Part shown: positions 33,855 through 42,548 of the stretch, piece after piece
Numbering within the stretch: position 1 is the first letter of the stretch
Layout of the letters: each line of letters begins with the position of its first letter
Assembly (NCBI RefSeq): GCF_018224885.1
Contig: NZ_JAGTXB010000009.1
Span: 62,001 to 126,000 of the forward strand
From: Chitinophaga hostae
GTDB lineage: Bacteria > Bacteroidota > Bacteroidia > Chitinophagales > Chitinophagaceae
Length of the DNA: 64,000 bases
Reading direction: 5' to 3'
Made by a program: the position numbers and the translations under genes
The notes under the pieces: model-generated
Databases searched by the model: none
Seen by the model: only the letters and a program-made list of their open reading frames with translations
What the model was told of the DNA's origin: nothing

Positions 33855-34943
33855 ATGGCGGAGGAAATAAAATTATTTAAGGTTAAGATCGATAACATCT
33901 CCGTAGAGGTGGAACCCGGTACAACCATACTGAATGCGGCCAGGAAGATAGGAGGAGAAGTAGTGCCGCCGGCCATGTGTTACTATTCCAAACTGCAGGG
34001 AAGCGGTGGGAAGTGCCGTACCTGCCTGGTAAAGGTTTCCAAAGGCTCCGACGCCGATCCGCGCCCTATGCCTAAACTGGTAGCCAGCTGCCGTACTACC
34101 GTAATGGATGGTATGGAAGTAGCCAACATCACTTCCCCGGAAGTACTGGATGCGCGTAAAGGTGTGGTAGAATTCCTATTACTCAATCATCCGCTGGATT
34201 GCCCTGTATGTGATCAGGCCGGAGAATGCCATCTGCAGGACCTGAGCTATGAACACGGAGCAGACAGCACCCGCTACGAATTCAAACGCAGAACCTTTGA
34301 CAAGGTAGACCTCGGCGATCATATTAAATTGCACATGACGCGCTGCATCCTCTGCTACCGCTGTGTATATACCGCCGATCAGCTTACAGAAAAACGTGAA
34401 CATGGTATCCTGGGCCGTGGAGATGCCTCTGAAATCAGCACCTACATTTCCCAGTCACTGGATAACGACTTTATCGGCAACGTCATCGATGTTTGCCCGG
34501 TAGGCGCTTTAACAGATCAGACATTCCGCTTCAAAAACCGTGTATGGTTCCTGAAACCGGTTGACGCTCACCGCAACTGCGAAAACCCTAAATGCTGTGG
34601 TAAAACAGTACTCTGGATGCGCGGTGATGAGGTATTCCGCGTAACAGCCCGCAAAGACAAATACGGAGAAGTGGAAGCCTTTATCTGCGATACCTGCCGT
34701 TTTGATAAAAAAGAAGCGAAAGACTGGATCATTGAAGGTCCGCGCAAAATAGAACGTAACAGCGTTATTTCACAGGGTCACTACGTAAATACCGTAAAGC
34801 CTAAAGATCCGCTGGTGGAAGTATTGGACGGAAGACAACCGAGACTGGTGTTTAATATTCACTCTGAAAGCCAGGTAAACAGACCGGATATTGATCTGTC
34901 GCAGATCAACGGCCCGGCTCACTCTGATGATTTTAAGAAGTAA
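33855..34943 (+). CDS. nuoG: NADH-quinone oxidoreductase subunit G, short form (NuoG)
   Basis: A 362-residue subunit that keeps the N-terminal iron-sulfur domains but lacks the large molybdopterin-oxidoreductase-like part (E. coli NuoG is ~900). Visible sites are the [2Fe-2S] N1b (C42, C54, C57, C79), N5 (H112, C116, C119, C125) and N4 (C164, C167, C170, C214). A further cysteine group, C242, C247, C248, C278 and C281, may be the remnant of the next domain. ATG 33855 is chosen; an in-frame TTG at 33825 adds ten non-conserved residues. I recall short NuoG as common in Bacteroidota. Confidence 0.93.
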   Translation: MAEEIKLFKVKIDNISVEVEPGTTILNAARKIGGEVVPPAMCYYSKLQGSGGKCRTCLVKVSKGSDADPRPMPKLVASCRTTVMDGMEVANITSPEVLDARKGVVEFLLLNHPLDCPVCDQAGECHLQDLSYEHGADSTRYEFKRRTFDKVDLGDHIKLHMTRCILCYRCVYTADQLTEKREHGILGRGDASEISTYISQSLDNDFIGNVIDVCPVGALTDQTFRFKNRVWFLKPVDAHRNCENPKCCGKTVLWMRGDEVFRVTARKDKYGEVEAFICDTCRFDKKEAKDWIIEGPRKIERNSVISQGHYVNTVKPKDPLVEVLDGRQPRLVFNIHSESQVNRPDIDLSQINGPAHSDDFKK

Positions 34944-34964
34944 CAATCGTAATTACGTGTAAGT

Positions 34965-36008
34965 ATGACCTTATTAAGCATAGATTGGTTTTTTATAATT
35001 GAAAAAGTACTCCTGATTTCAGTGGTACTGGTACTTTCATTGGTAGTGGCCATGTATTCTACCTGGGGGGAAAGAAAAGTGGCTGCATGGATACAGGACC
35101 GTCTGGGTCCTAACCGTGCGGGTCCGATGGGATTGTTGCAGCCGCTGGCCGATGGTGGTAAGCTCTTCTTCAAAGAAGAAATTATCCCCACCAATTCCAG
35201 CCGTTTCCTCTTTATTCTCGGTCCTTCCATCGCTATGATGGTGGCGTGTATGACCAGCGCTGTTATTCCCTGGGGCGATACCCTGGTAATTGCCGGCCGG
35301 CCGGTTTCCCTGCAGATAGCAGACGTAAACATCGGTATTCTCTTCATATTCGGCGTAGTGAGCATGGGCGTATACGGAATTATGATCGGCGGATGGGCTT
35401 CCAATAACAAGTTCTCCCTGCTGGCCTCTGTACGTGCGGCCTCCCAGATCATTTCCTACGAATTGCCGATGGGGCTCGCGCTGATAGCCCTGTTGATGCT
35501 CACCGGTTCCCTGAGCTTAAAAGATATCGTAGAACAACAACGTCACAGCTTATGGAATGTATGTTATCAGCCACTGGGCTTTTTCATCTTCCTGGTATGT
35601 GCCTTTGCTGAATGTAACCGTGCTCCTTTCGACTTACCGGAAGCAGAAAATGAGCTGAATGGTGGTTATCACCTGGAATATTCTTCCATGAAACTCGGTT
35701 TCTTCCTGTTCGCAGAATATATCAACATGTTTATCAGTTCCGCACTGATAGCTACCATGTATTTCGGCGGTTATGCTTTCCCGTACATGGATAGCCTGGG
35801 CCTGGATCCAAATGTGGTGACTATCCTCGGGTTTGTGGCACTGTTTATTAAAACACTGTGCTTTATATTCTTCTTTATGTGGGTACGCTGGACGGTTCCA
35901 AGGTTCCGTTATGATCAGCTGATGCGTTTGGGCTGGAAAGTAATGATTCCGCTGGCATTGGCGAATATGCTGATCACCGGAGCTTTAATACTGGCACGTC
36001 AACACTAA
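34965..36008 (+). CDS. nuoH: NADH-quinone oxidoreductase subunit H (NuoH)
   Basis: A 347-residue membrane subunit with about eight spans that forms the quinone chamber and links redox to proton movement. Signatures are ERKVAAWIQDRLGPNRAGP after the first span and FAECNRAPFDLPEAENELNGGYHLEYS, with the conserved acidic loop. FFMWVRWTVPRFRYDQLMRLGW is also typical. It is 21 bases after nuoG. Confidence 0.97.
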   Translation: MTLLSIDWFFIIEKVLLISVVLVLSLVVAMYSTWGERKVAAWIQDRLGPNRAGPMGLLQPLADGGKLFFKEEIIPTNSSRFLFILGPSIAMMVACMTSAVIPWGDTLVIAGRPVSLQIADVNIGILFIFGVVSMGVYGIMIGGWASNNKFSLLASVRAASQIISYELPMGLALIALLMLTGSLSLKDIVEQQRHSLWNVCYQPLGFFIFLVCAFAECNRAPFDLPEAENELNGGYHLEYSSMKLGFFLFAEYINMFISSALIATMYFGGYAFPYMDSLGLDPNVVTILGFVALFIKTLCFIFFFMWVRWTVPRFRYDQLMRLGWKVMIPLALANMLITGALILARQH

Positions 36009-36060
36009 TATCATCTAATTAAATACACACGGATCGTGTGGATTAAATAAAGCATTCATT

Positions 36061-36564
36061 ATGCAAGCATTAACAAACAGGGCAAAAGCAGTAGATCGCC
36101 GGCCGATGACCTTCGCAGAGAAGTTGTACATCCCTGCTATTGCAAAGGGTATGGGTATTACTTTCAAACACCTTTTTCAACGGAAGGCAACAGTAAGTTT
36201 TCCGGAAAAAAAGCGCGATTTCAGCCCGGTATTCCGTGGGTTACACGTATTAAACCGGGATGAAGAAGGTCGTGAAAGATGTACCGCCTGCGGATTGTGT
36301 GCAGTAGCCTGTCCTGCTGAAGCCATTACCATGGAAGCGGCAGAAAGAAAACCGGGAGAAGAAAACCTGTACAGGGAAGAAAAGTATGCCGCGAAATATG
36401 AAATCAATATGCTGCGTTGCATTTTCTGTGGTTTTTGTGAAGAGGCCTGTCCTAAAGATGCGGTATATATGTCTGAAACCTTTGCCCCGGCGAACTATCA
36501 GCGTAAAGGCTTCATCTATGGAAAAGATGATCTGTTGATTCCTCATCCTAAAGAGGGTAAATAA
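36061..36564 (+). CDS. nuoI: NADH-quinone oxidoreductase subunit I (NuoI)
   Basis: A 167-residue ferredoxin-like subunit with two [4Fe-4S] clusters, N6a and N6b. Ligand groups are CTACGLCAVACP and CIFCGFCEEACP, each with its CxxCxxCxxxCP pattern. It carries electrons from NuoG to NuoB. The N-terminal region (about 1-60) contains the membrane-associating helix. Confidence 0.97.
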   Translation: MQALTNRAKAVDRRPMTFAEKLYIPAIAKGMGITFKHLFQRKATVSFPEKKRDFSPVFRGLHVLNRDEEGRERCTACGLCAVACPAEAITMEAAERKPGEENLYREEKYAAKYEINMLRCIFCGFCEEACPKDAVYMSETFAPANYQRKGFIYGKDDLLIPHPKEGK

Positions 36565-36618
36565 TATTATTCACAGCGCACATTTAGCTAAAAAATACAA
36601 TAGTCAAACATAGCAGAG

Positions 36619-37119
36619 ATGGGAATGAGTATACAACAAATAATTTTCATGGTGCTGTCGGTCATATCGCTGGTTTCAGCGTTGGGCGTGGTATTGAGTA
36701 AGAATCCTGTAACAAGCGTGTTGTGCCTGATCGTAACATTCTTTACCATAGCAGGGCATTATATTATGATGAATGCCCAGTTCCTGGCAGTAGTGCATAT
36801 CATTGTATATGCCGGTGCTATCATGGTATTGTTCCTGTACGTGATGATGCTGATGAATCTGAATGCTGAACTGGAGCCGCAGAAACGCAACTGGTTGAAA
36901 TATGCCGGCGCTATCAGCGGCGGTGCTTTGATGGTGGTATTGGTGGCCGCATTACGCGATGCCAGCATGCCGGCACTGAGCTCACAGCCAACTGATATCG
37001 GGTTAATCAAGAACCTGGGTCAGCTGTTGTTCAAACAATATGTGGTGCCATTTGAGGTGAGCAGTATCCTGTTTCTCAGCGCAATGGTAGGCGCGGTCGT
37101 AATTGGTAAAAAAGACTAG
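36619..37119 (+). CDS. nuoJ: NADH-quinone oxidoreductase subunit J (NuoJ)
   Basis: A 166-residue membrane subunit with five predicted spans. The conserved IVYAGAIMVLFLYVMMLMNL forms the third helix, which has a pi-bulge in known structures. It lies between NuoI and NuoK in the standard order. ATG 36619 is used; ATG 36625 two codons later is also possible. The spacer to nuoK carries a heptamer repeat. Confidence 0.94.
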   Translation: MGMSIQQIIFMVLSVISLVSALGVVLSKNPVTSVLCLIVTFFTIAGHYIMMNAQFLAVVHIIVYAGAIMVLFLYVMMLMNLNAELEPQKRNWLKYAGAISGGALMVVLVAALRDASMPALSSQPTDIGLIKNLGQLLFKQYVVPFEVSSILFLSAMVGAVVIGKKD

Positions 37120-37145
37120 CAATACACGGGTGTACGGGCTTCTCC

Positions 37146-37173
37146 GTAACTCGTAATTCGTAATTCGTAATTT
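37146..37173. repeat. Heptamer repeat just upstream of nuoK
   Basis: Four 7-base units in register (GTAACTC, GTAATTC, GTAATTC, GTAATTT) end six bases before the nuoK ATG. It is the same style as the tract before nuoC, so the operon carries two of these. Confidence 0.7.
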
Positions 37174-37178
37174 ATTTT

Positions 37179-37496
37179 ATGCCTGTTCAATATTACATAT
37201 TCCTGAGTATCGCCTTGTTTTGCATAGGTGTGATGGGTGTACTGATGCGCAGAAATGCGATCATTATTTTTATGTGCATAGAGCTGATGCTGAATGCGGT
37301 GAACCTGTTGATGGTTTCATTTTCCAAAATGTGGGCAGACGCAGGCAGGGTAGATGCCGGATCGGCACAGCTGTTTGTATTCTTTATTATGGTGGTTGCG
37401 GCTGCGGAAGTAGCAGTAGGGCTGGCTATAATTACTATGGTCTACAGAAACACACACTCAGTAGATATTAACATTCTTAACAGGCTGAAAAATTAA
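37179..37496 (+). CDS. nuoK: NADH-quinone oxidoreductase subunit K (NuoK)
   Basis: A 105-residue three-span subunit, an Mrp/MnhC relative. Conserved acidic residues are visible in CIELMLNAVNLL (second helix) and AAAEVAVGLAI (third helix); they belong to the proton path. Length is standard for the family. It follows nuoJ in normal order. Confidence 0.95.
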   Translation: MPVQYYIFLSIALFCIGVMGVLMRRNAIIIFMCIELMLNAVNLLMVSFSKMWADAGRVDAGSAQLFVFFIMVVAAAEVAVGLAIITMVYRNTHSVDINILNRLKN

Positions 37497-37550
37497 TAAT
37501 GCTGTTTTTGTAATTATTAAATTTTTCGACGTCGTAAATAGAATTGATAA

Positions 37551-39449
37551 ATGATTAATCTAGTTTGGCTGGTACCATTTTTACCATTATTAGGTTTCCT
37601 GGTGAATGGATTGGGACGCAGATTTTTATCCAAGTCCCTGGTTGGATTTGTTGGGAGCGGCGCTGTACTGGCGTCCTTTGTGATTAGCTTATTAATATTC
37701 CTGGATGTTAAAACCCCGGGATTTACTGCACAGGTGGTTACCCTGTTTGATTTTATTGCTGTAGGTGCCCTGCACATTCCTTTCGCATTCCAGGTAGACC
37801 AGCTGAGTGCCTTGTTCCTGTTGGTGATCACCGGCGTAGGCACCCTGATACATATCTATTCTACTTCTTACATGCATGATGAAAGCGATGAAAGCTTCGC
37901 CAGGTATTTTGCCTATCTGAACCTCTTCGTTTTCTCTATGCTGATCCTGGTGCTGGGCGCCAACTATGTCATGATGTTTATTGGCTGGGAAGGGGTAGGA
38001 CTTTGCTCTTACCTCCTGATTGGGTTCTGGTTTAACAATACCAGCTACAACAATGCCGCCAAGAAAGCATTTGTGATGAACCGTATTGGTGATCTGGGTT
38101 TCCTGATTGCCATCTTCTTTATGATCACCCAATTTGGCACCGTTACTTTCCCGGAAGTATTTGCAAAAGCAGCGCCGCTGGGAATGAACAACAGCATCAT
38201 TACGGCTATTGCCATGCTGCTGTTTGTAGGCGCTATGGGTAAATCTGCACAGATACCATTATATACCTGGTTGCCGGATGCGATGGCGGGTCCTACTCCT
38301 GTGTCTGCCCTGATCCACGCGGCTACCATGGTTACAGCCGGTATATACATGATTGCGCGCAGCAATGTGCTTTATACACTGGCGCCGCATATTCAAACTG
38401 TGGTTGCAGTGATTGGTCTGGCTACCGCCCTGTTCGCAGCATCTATTGCTTTAAAACAAAACGATATCAAGAAAGTACTGGCTTATTCTACGGTGAGTCA
38501 GTTGGGTTATATGTTCCTGGCCCTGGGTGTGGGCGCTTACGGAGCGGCAGTGTTTCACGTAATGACACACGCTTTCTTCAAAGCCCTGCTGTTCCTCGGT
38601 TCCGGTTCCGTTATCCATGCCATGGGTGGTGAACAGGATATCCGGAAAATGGGCGGACTCAAAAAATTCATGCCTGTTACCAACTGGACATTCCTGGTAG
38701 GCTGTCTGGCAATTGCAGGGATTCCCGGATTCTCCGGCTTCTTCTCCAAAGATGAAATCCTGGCGCAGGCATATGCCAATAACCCCGTACTATATGTGCT
38801 GGGCCTGGCAGGTGCACTGATGACAGCCTTTTATATGTTCCGCTTATACTACATTACTTTCACCGGTAAATTCCGCGGAACGCACGAACAGGAACACCAC
38901 CTGCACGAAAGCCCTTCTCCGATCACCATTCCACTGATGATACTGGCAGTCCTGTCTATCTTTGGTGGTTATGTTGGTTTGCCGGAAGTATTTGGTACAA
39001 AAAATCTGCTGGCAGAATACCTGGCGCCGGTTTTTGCACCTTCTGCCCCGTTTGCGGTAGCGCATCACTTGTCGCATAATACAGAATGGTTACTGATGGG
39101 TGTGAGCAGTGCACTGGTCATCGCATTCATCCTCTTTGCACGTCAGAAATTTGCGAACTATCAGGATGCTGGTACCGAAAGCACCGGTTTTGCAAAAGTG
39201 CTCGAAAACAAATGGTATATAGACGAACTGTATGATACTATTATCGTAAAACCACTCTATGAATTAGGCCGTTTCTTCCGTGATACGGTGGAAAAGGCAG
39301 GTATCGACAGACTGGTAAATGGTATAGGCCGTGGTGTACAACTGGGCGGACAACGTGTCCGGCTGTTACAAAGCGGGCAGGTAGGGTTCTACATCTTTGC
39401 CATGGTGATCGGTATGATCGTATTATTTGTGATCGGATTCTTATTATAA
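37551..39449 (+). CDS. nuoL: NADH-quinone oxidoreductase subunit L (NuoL)
   Basis: A 632-residue antiporter-like proton-pumping subunit at the far end of the membrane arm. Key features are FIGWEGVGLCSYLLIGFW (conserved Glu in helix 5), KSAQIPLYTWLPDAMAGPTPVSALIHAATMV (conserved Lys region), and the long amphipathic lateral helix near the C-terminus (KWYIDELYDTIIVKPLYELGRFF). Length matches the family. It is the largest subunit of the operon. Confidence 0.97.
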   Translation: MINLVWLVPFLPLLGFLVNGLGRRFLSKSLVGFVGSGAVLASFVISLLIFLDVKTPGFTAQVVTLFDFIAVGALHIPFAFQVDQLSALFLLVITGVGTLIHIYSTSYMHDESDESFARYFAYLNLFVFSMLILVLGANYVMMFIGWEGVGLCSYLLIGFWFNNTSYNNAAKKAFVMNRIGDLGFLIAIFFMITQFGTVTFPEVFAKAAPLGMNNSIITAIAMLLFVGAMGKSAQIPLYTWLPDAMAGPTPVSALIHAATMVTAGIYMIARSNVLYTLAPHIQTVVAVIGLATALFAASIALKQNDIKKVLAYSTVSQLGYMFLALGVGAYGAAVFHVMTHAFFKALLFLGSGSVIHAMGGEQDIRKMGGLKKFMPVTNWTFLVGCLAIAGIPGFSGFFSKDEILAQAYANNPVLYVLGLAGALMTAFYMFRLYYITFTGKFRGTHEQEHHLHESPSPITIPLMILAVLSIFGGYVGLPEVFGTKNLLAEYLAPVFAPSAPFAVAHHLSHNTEWLLMGVSSALVIAFILFARQKFANYQDAGTESTGFAKVLENKWYIDELYDTIIVKPLYELGRFFRDTVEKAGIDRLVNGIGRGVQLGGQRVRLLQSGQVGFYIFAMVIGMIVLFVIGFLL

Positions 39450-39482
39450 ACCAATAGCAGAAGTTACAAGCGCAGATAAATT

Positions 39483-40919
39483 ATGTTGACAGTTTTATTA
39501 ATATTGATTCCTTTCATAGCGGGCCTTATCTCATTTGGTCTGAAGGGGTCCGGGCCAAAGGTACTGGGCATCATTTCATCGCTGGCAACAGTGGTGATAG
39601 CAATTGGAACGTGGTGTACCTTTCGTACTACTCCTGACAGTCTGGACTTTGTTGCGGATTGGATCCCACAGCTTGGAAGTCAGTTCCGGGTAGGGTTAGA
39701 TGGAATGGGAGTAATGCTTTGCTTACTTACAGCAGTAGCTTTTCTGTTGATTTTCATTACTATTTACAGCCGTGACTATGAAAAGCCAGGCTCTTTCTAT
39801 GGCTTGATGTTACTGGCACAAGCGGGTTTGATGGGCGTGTTTACCGCATATGATGCCTTACTGTTTTATATCTTCTGGGAACTGGCATTGATACCCGTAT
39901 ATTTTCTGTGCTCATTATGGGGTGGAGAGAAACGTATCGCTGTTACCTTCAAATTCTTCATTTATACTTTCCTGGGTTCTCTGTTGATGATGGTAGGTAT
40001 TATCTACCTCTATTTCCAGACGCAGGATCATAGCTTCAGCTGGGCAGCTTTCAGTAGCCTGCCGCTGGGTCCGGAAAAACAGAAATGGTTGTTCTGGCTC
40101 TTCTTTGTTGCATTTGCTATCAAAATGCCGGTATTTCCGTTTCACACATGGCAGCCGGATACTTATGAGCAGTCTCCCACGCCGGTAACAATGATCCTGT
40201 CTGGTTTGATGGTGAAAATGGGATTGTTCGGATTGATTCGCTGGTGCCTGCTGCTGGTGCCTCAGGGAGTGGGTATGTGGTCTGATGTGGCGATCGTGTT
40301 ATGTATTATCGGTATTATTTACGCATCTGCGATTGCGATGGTGCAAAATGATATCAAGCGTTTGATTGCCTATTCCTCCATCGCCCACATTGGTTTGATG
40401 TGCGCTGCTATATTCGCAGATAATGAGCAAAGCTTGCAGGGAGTACTGATACAGATGTTTAACCACGGTATCAATATCATTGGCCTGTGGATAATCGTAG
40501 ATGTGATTCAGCAACGCCTTGGTGTAAAGAATATGGATCAGTTGGGCGGTATGGCCCGGAAAGCGCCGCGGATGGCTATCTTCTTCGTTATTATCAGTCT
40601 TGCTAACATCGGGTTGCCGCTTACCAATGGTTTCATCGGCGAGTTCCTGATGCTCAGCGGATTGTTTGAGTATAATCACTGGTTCATGGCATTTGCCGGA
40701 TTGGGAATCATTCTTTCTGCTGTATATACCCTGGGTATGATCCAGAAAGTAATATTCGGTGAGAGCAATGAGCTAACTGAAACTACTACAGATCTGCAAC
40801 CGGGAGAAGCGCTGGCGCTGAGCCTGATAGTGATCATGATCCTTGTGCTGGGTGTATATCCCAAACCGATGCTGGATCTGGTGAGCAGCACCACTGAGGT
40901 ATTCAATAAAGTATTTTGA
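39483..40919 (+). CDS. nuoM: NADH-quinone oxidoreductase subunit M (NuoM)
   Basis: A 478-residue antiporter-like subunit with about 14 spans. FYIFWELALIPVYFLCSLWGG holds the conserved Glu; KMPVFPFHTWQPDTYEQSPTPVTMILSGLMVKMG is the key Lys segment; and LIAYSSIAHIGLMCAA is typical. It is in its normal place between nuoL and nuoN. Length is close to that of other family members. Confidence 0.97.
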   Translation: MLTVLLILIPFIAGLISFGLKGSGPKVLGIISSLATVVIAIGTWCTFRTTPDSLDFVADWIPQLGSQFRVGLDGMGVMLCLLTAVAFLLIFITIYSRDYEKPGSFYGLMLLAQAGLMGVFTAYDALLFYIFWELALIPVYFLCSLWGGEKRIAVTFKFFIYTFLGSLLMMVGIIYLYFQTQDHSFSWAAFSSLPLGPEKQKWLFWLFFVAFAIKMPVFPFHTWQPDTYEQSPTPVTMILSGLMVKMGLFGLIRWCLLLVPQGVGMWSDVAIVLCIIGIIYASAIAMVQNDIKRLIAYSSIAHIGLMCAAIFADNEQSLQGVLIQMFNHGINIIGLWIIVDVIQQRLGVKNMDQLGGMARKAPRMAIFFVIISLANIGLPLTNGFIGEFLMLSGLFEYNHWFMAFAGLGIILSAVYTLGMIQKVIFGESNELTETTTDLQPGEALALSLIVIMILVLGVYPKPMLDLVSSTTEVFNKVF

Positions 40920-40987
40920 TATCCGGGAGTATGAAAACGGAATTTCAGAAGGGAATAATTTGTAACGGGGTTTTGTAACGCAAAAAT

Positions 40988-42361
40988 ATGAATGCACTAA
41001 TTTCTACTGCTTTATCGGGCGTTGTACTGATGTTTGTTGGTTTATTTGTACGCAATAAGCAGCATATTAAATTTTTTGCCATCGCGGCCATCATTATAGC
41101 ATTTATTGCTAACCTGGCACAGTATCCATCTGTGCAGCTGGGCGGATATGTAATGTATGGCATGATTGAAGTGACCAAATTTGGTGTGTTATTCAATGCA
41201 GTGGCGTTGGGTACCACCTTGTTATATTTCCTGTTATCGGGCAGTGAGTTTGAAAAGATGGGAGAACATGTGGCGGACTATTTCGCCCTGATCTTCTTTA
41301 TCCTGGCAGGTATTTCGCTGGCGGCTTCTTTCAGCAACCTGCTGATGCTGTTCCTGGCTATTGAAATCATGTCTATTCCGCAGTACATCCTGGCGGGGGC
41401 AGATAAGAAAAGCCTGAAGAGCAACGAAGCATCCCTGAAATATTTCCTCATGGGATCTTTCTCTACAGGTATCCTGCTCATGGGTATTACCCTGATTTAT
41501 GGTGCGGCTGGTTCTTTTGAAATTGCTGCGTTGGGTTTAGGTGCAGAAAGCGTTCATCCGTTAGCGTTATGCGGTATCATCCTGATGGTATTTGCCCTGG
41601 CGTTTAAAGTATCGGCAGTTCCTTTCCACTTCTGGACACCGGATGTATATGATGGCTCGCCGACTGTATTCACCGCTTTCATGTCTACCGTGGTAAAAGC
41701 CGGTGGATTTGTAGCTTTCCTGCGTATGTTCCATACCAGTTTCGCTGGTGGCAGCATCAGCCACCATTGGACACTGATATTGTCTCTTATTACAGCCGGT
41801 ACCCTGGTACTTGGTAACTTCAGCGCGGTATTCCAGCAGAGTGTAAAACGTATGCTGGCATATTCCAGTATTGCACAGGCGGGCTTTATGCTCTTTGCAG
41901 TAGTATCCTTAAACAGTATGGGATCTCAGGGAATTATCCTGTATTCCGCAGCATACAGCATTGCTACCATTGGGGTGTTTGCGGTGCTGATGAAACTGAA
42001 GGATTATACTTTTGAAGGATTCAACGGGTTGGCCCGTAAAGAGCCATTGCTGGCTGGTGCGGTAGCGGTATTCCTGTTTTCACTGGCGGGTATTCCTGTT
42101 ACGGCCGGTTTCTTTGCAAAATATTTTGTATTGTCTGCCGCCATACTAAATGGCCGTTTACTATGGCTGGTGGTGCTTGCGGTGCTTTGTGCCGCCATCA
42201 GCGTGTACTACTATTTCCGCGTGATCATTGCCATGTATTTCAAAACCGGTGAACCCGAAGTTGAGCAAACTTCAGGCGGCTTTAAGGCTGCCCTGGTGCT
42301 GGCAATAGCACTGGTACTGGTATTAGGTCTGTTCCCTAACCTGCTGTTGTGCTGGCTGTAG
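40988..42361 (+). CDS. nuoN: NADH-quinone oxidoreductase subunit N (NuoN)
   Basis: A 457-residue third antiporter-like subunit and the last gene of the operon. Signatures are LFLAIEIMSIPQYILAGADK, LAFKVSAVPFHFWTPDVYDGSPTVFTAFMST and MLAYSSIAQAGFMLFAV. The stop codon coincides with the first base of a long hairpin-forming repeat, which may end the operon transcript. Confidence 0.96.
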   Translation: MNALISTALSGVVLMFVGLFVRNKQHIKFFAIAAIIIAFIANLAQYPSVQLGGYVMYGMIEVTKFGVLFNAVALGTTLLYFLLSGSEFEKMGEHVADYFALIFFILAGISLAASFSNLLMLFLAIEIMSIPQYILAGADKKSLKSNEASLKYFLMGSFSTGILLMGITLIYGAAGSFEIAALGLGAESVHPLALCGIILMVFALAFKVSAVPFHFWTPDVYDGSPTVFTAFMSTVVKAGGFVAFLRMFHTSFAGGSISHHWTLILSLITAGTLVLGNFSAVFQQSVKRMLAYSSIAQAGFMLFAVVSLNSMGSQGIILYSAAYSIATIGVFAVLMKLKDYTFEGFNGLARKEPLLAGAVAVFLFSLAGIPVTAGFFAKYFVLSAAILNGRLLWLVVLAVLCAAISVYYYFRVIIAMYFKTGEPEVEQTSGGFKAALVLAIALVLVLGLFPNLLLCWL

Positions 42362-42480
42362 AAAGCGTAAAGCAGAAAGCAAAAAGCTATTAAAGCGAAT
42401 GACCAGAGCAAAAGATCTAATTCCGCTCTGGTCATTCGCTTTAATAGCTTTTTGCTTTCTGCTTTCTGCTTTACGCTTTC
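42361..42480. repeat. Long hairpin repeat at the end of the nuo operon
   Basis: Arms 42361-42409 and 42425-42480 are near-perfect inverted copies around a 15-base loop; the right arm has one extra 7-base unit (AGAAAGC). The stem would be about 49 bp. Its core, with AAAAGCTATTRAAGCGA, is shared with the repeat at 46375-46495. It begins on the last base of the nuoN stop codon. It may act as a terminator or mRNA 3'-end stabiliser. Confidence 0.85.
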
Positions 42481-42548
42481 CGCCGTTCATCCCAAAATGA
42501 ATGGATTTAATAGCTATATTACAGTAACTTTATAGGTAACCCGTCATT

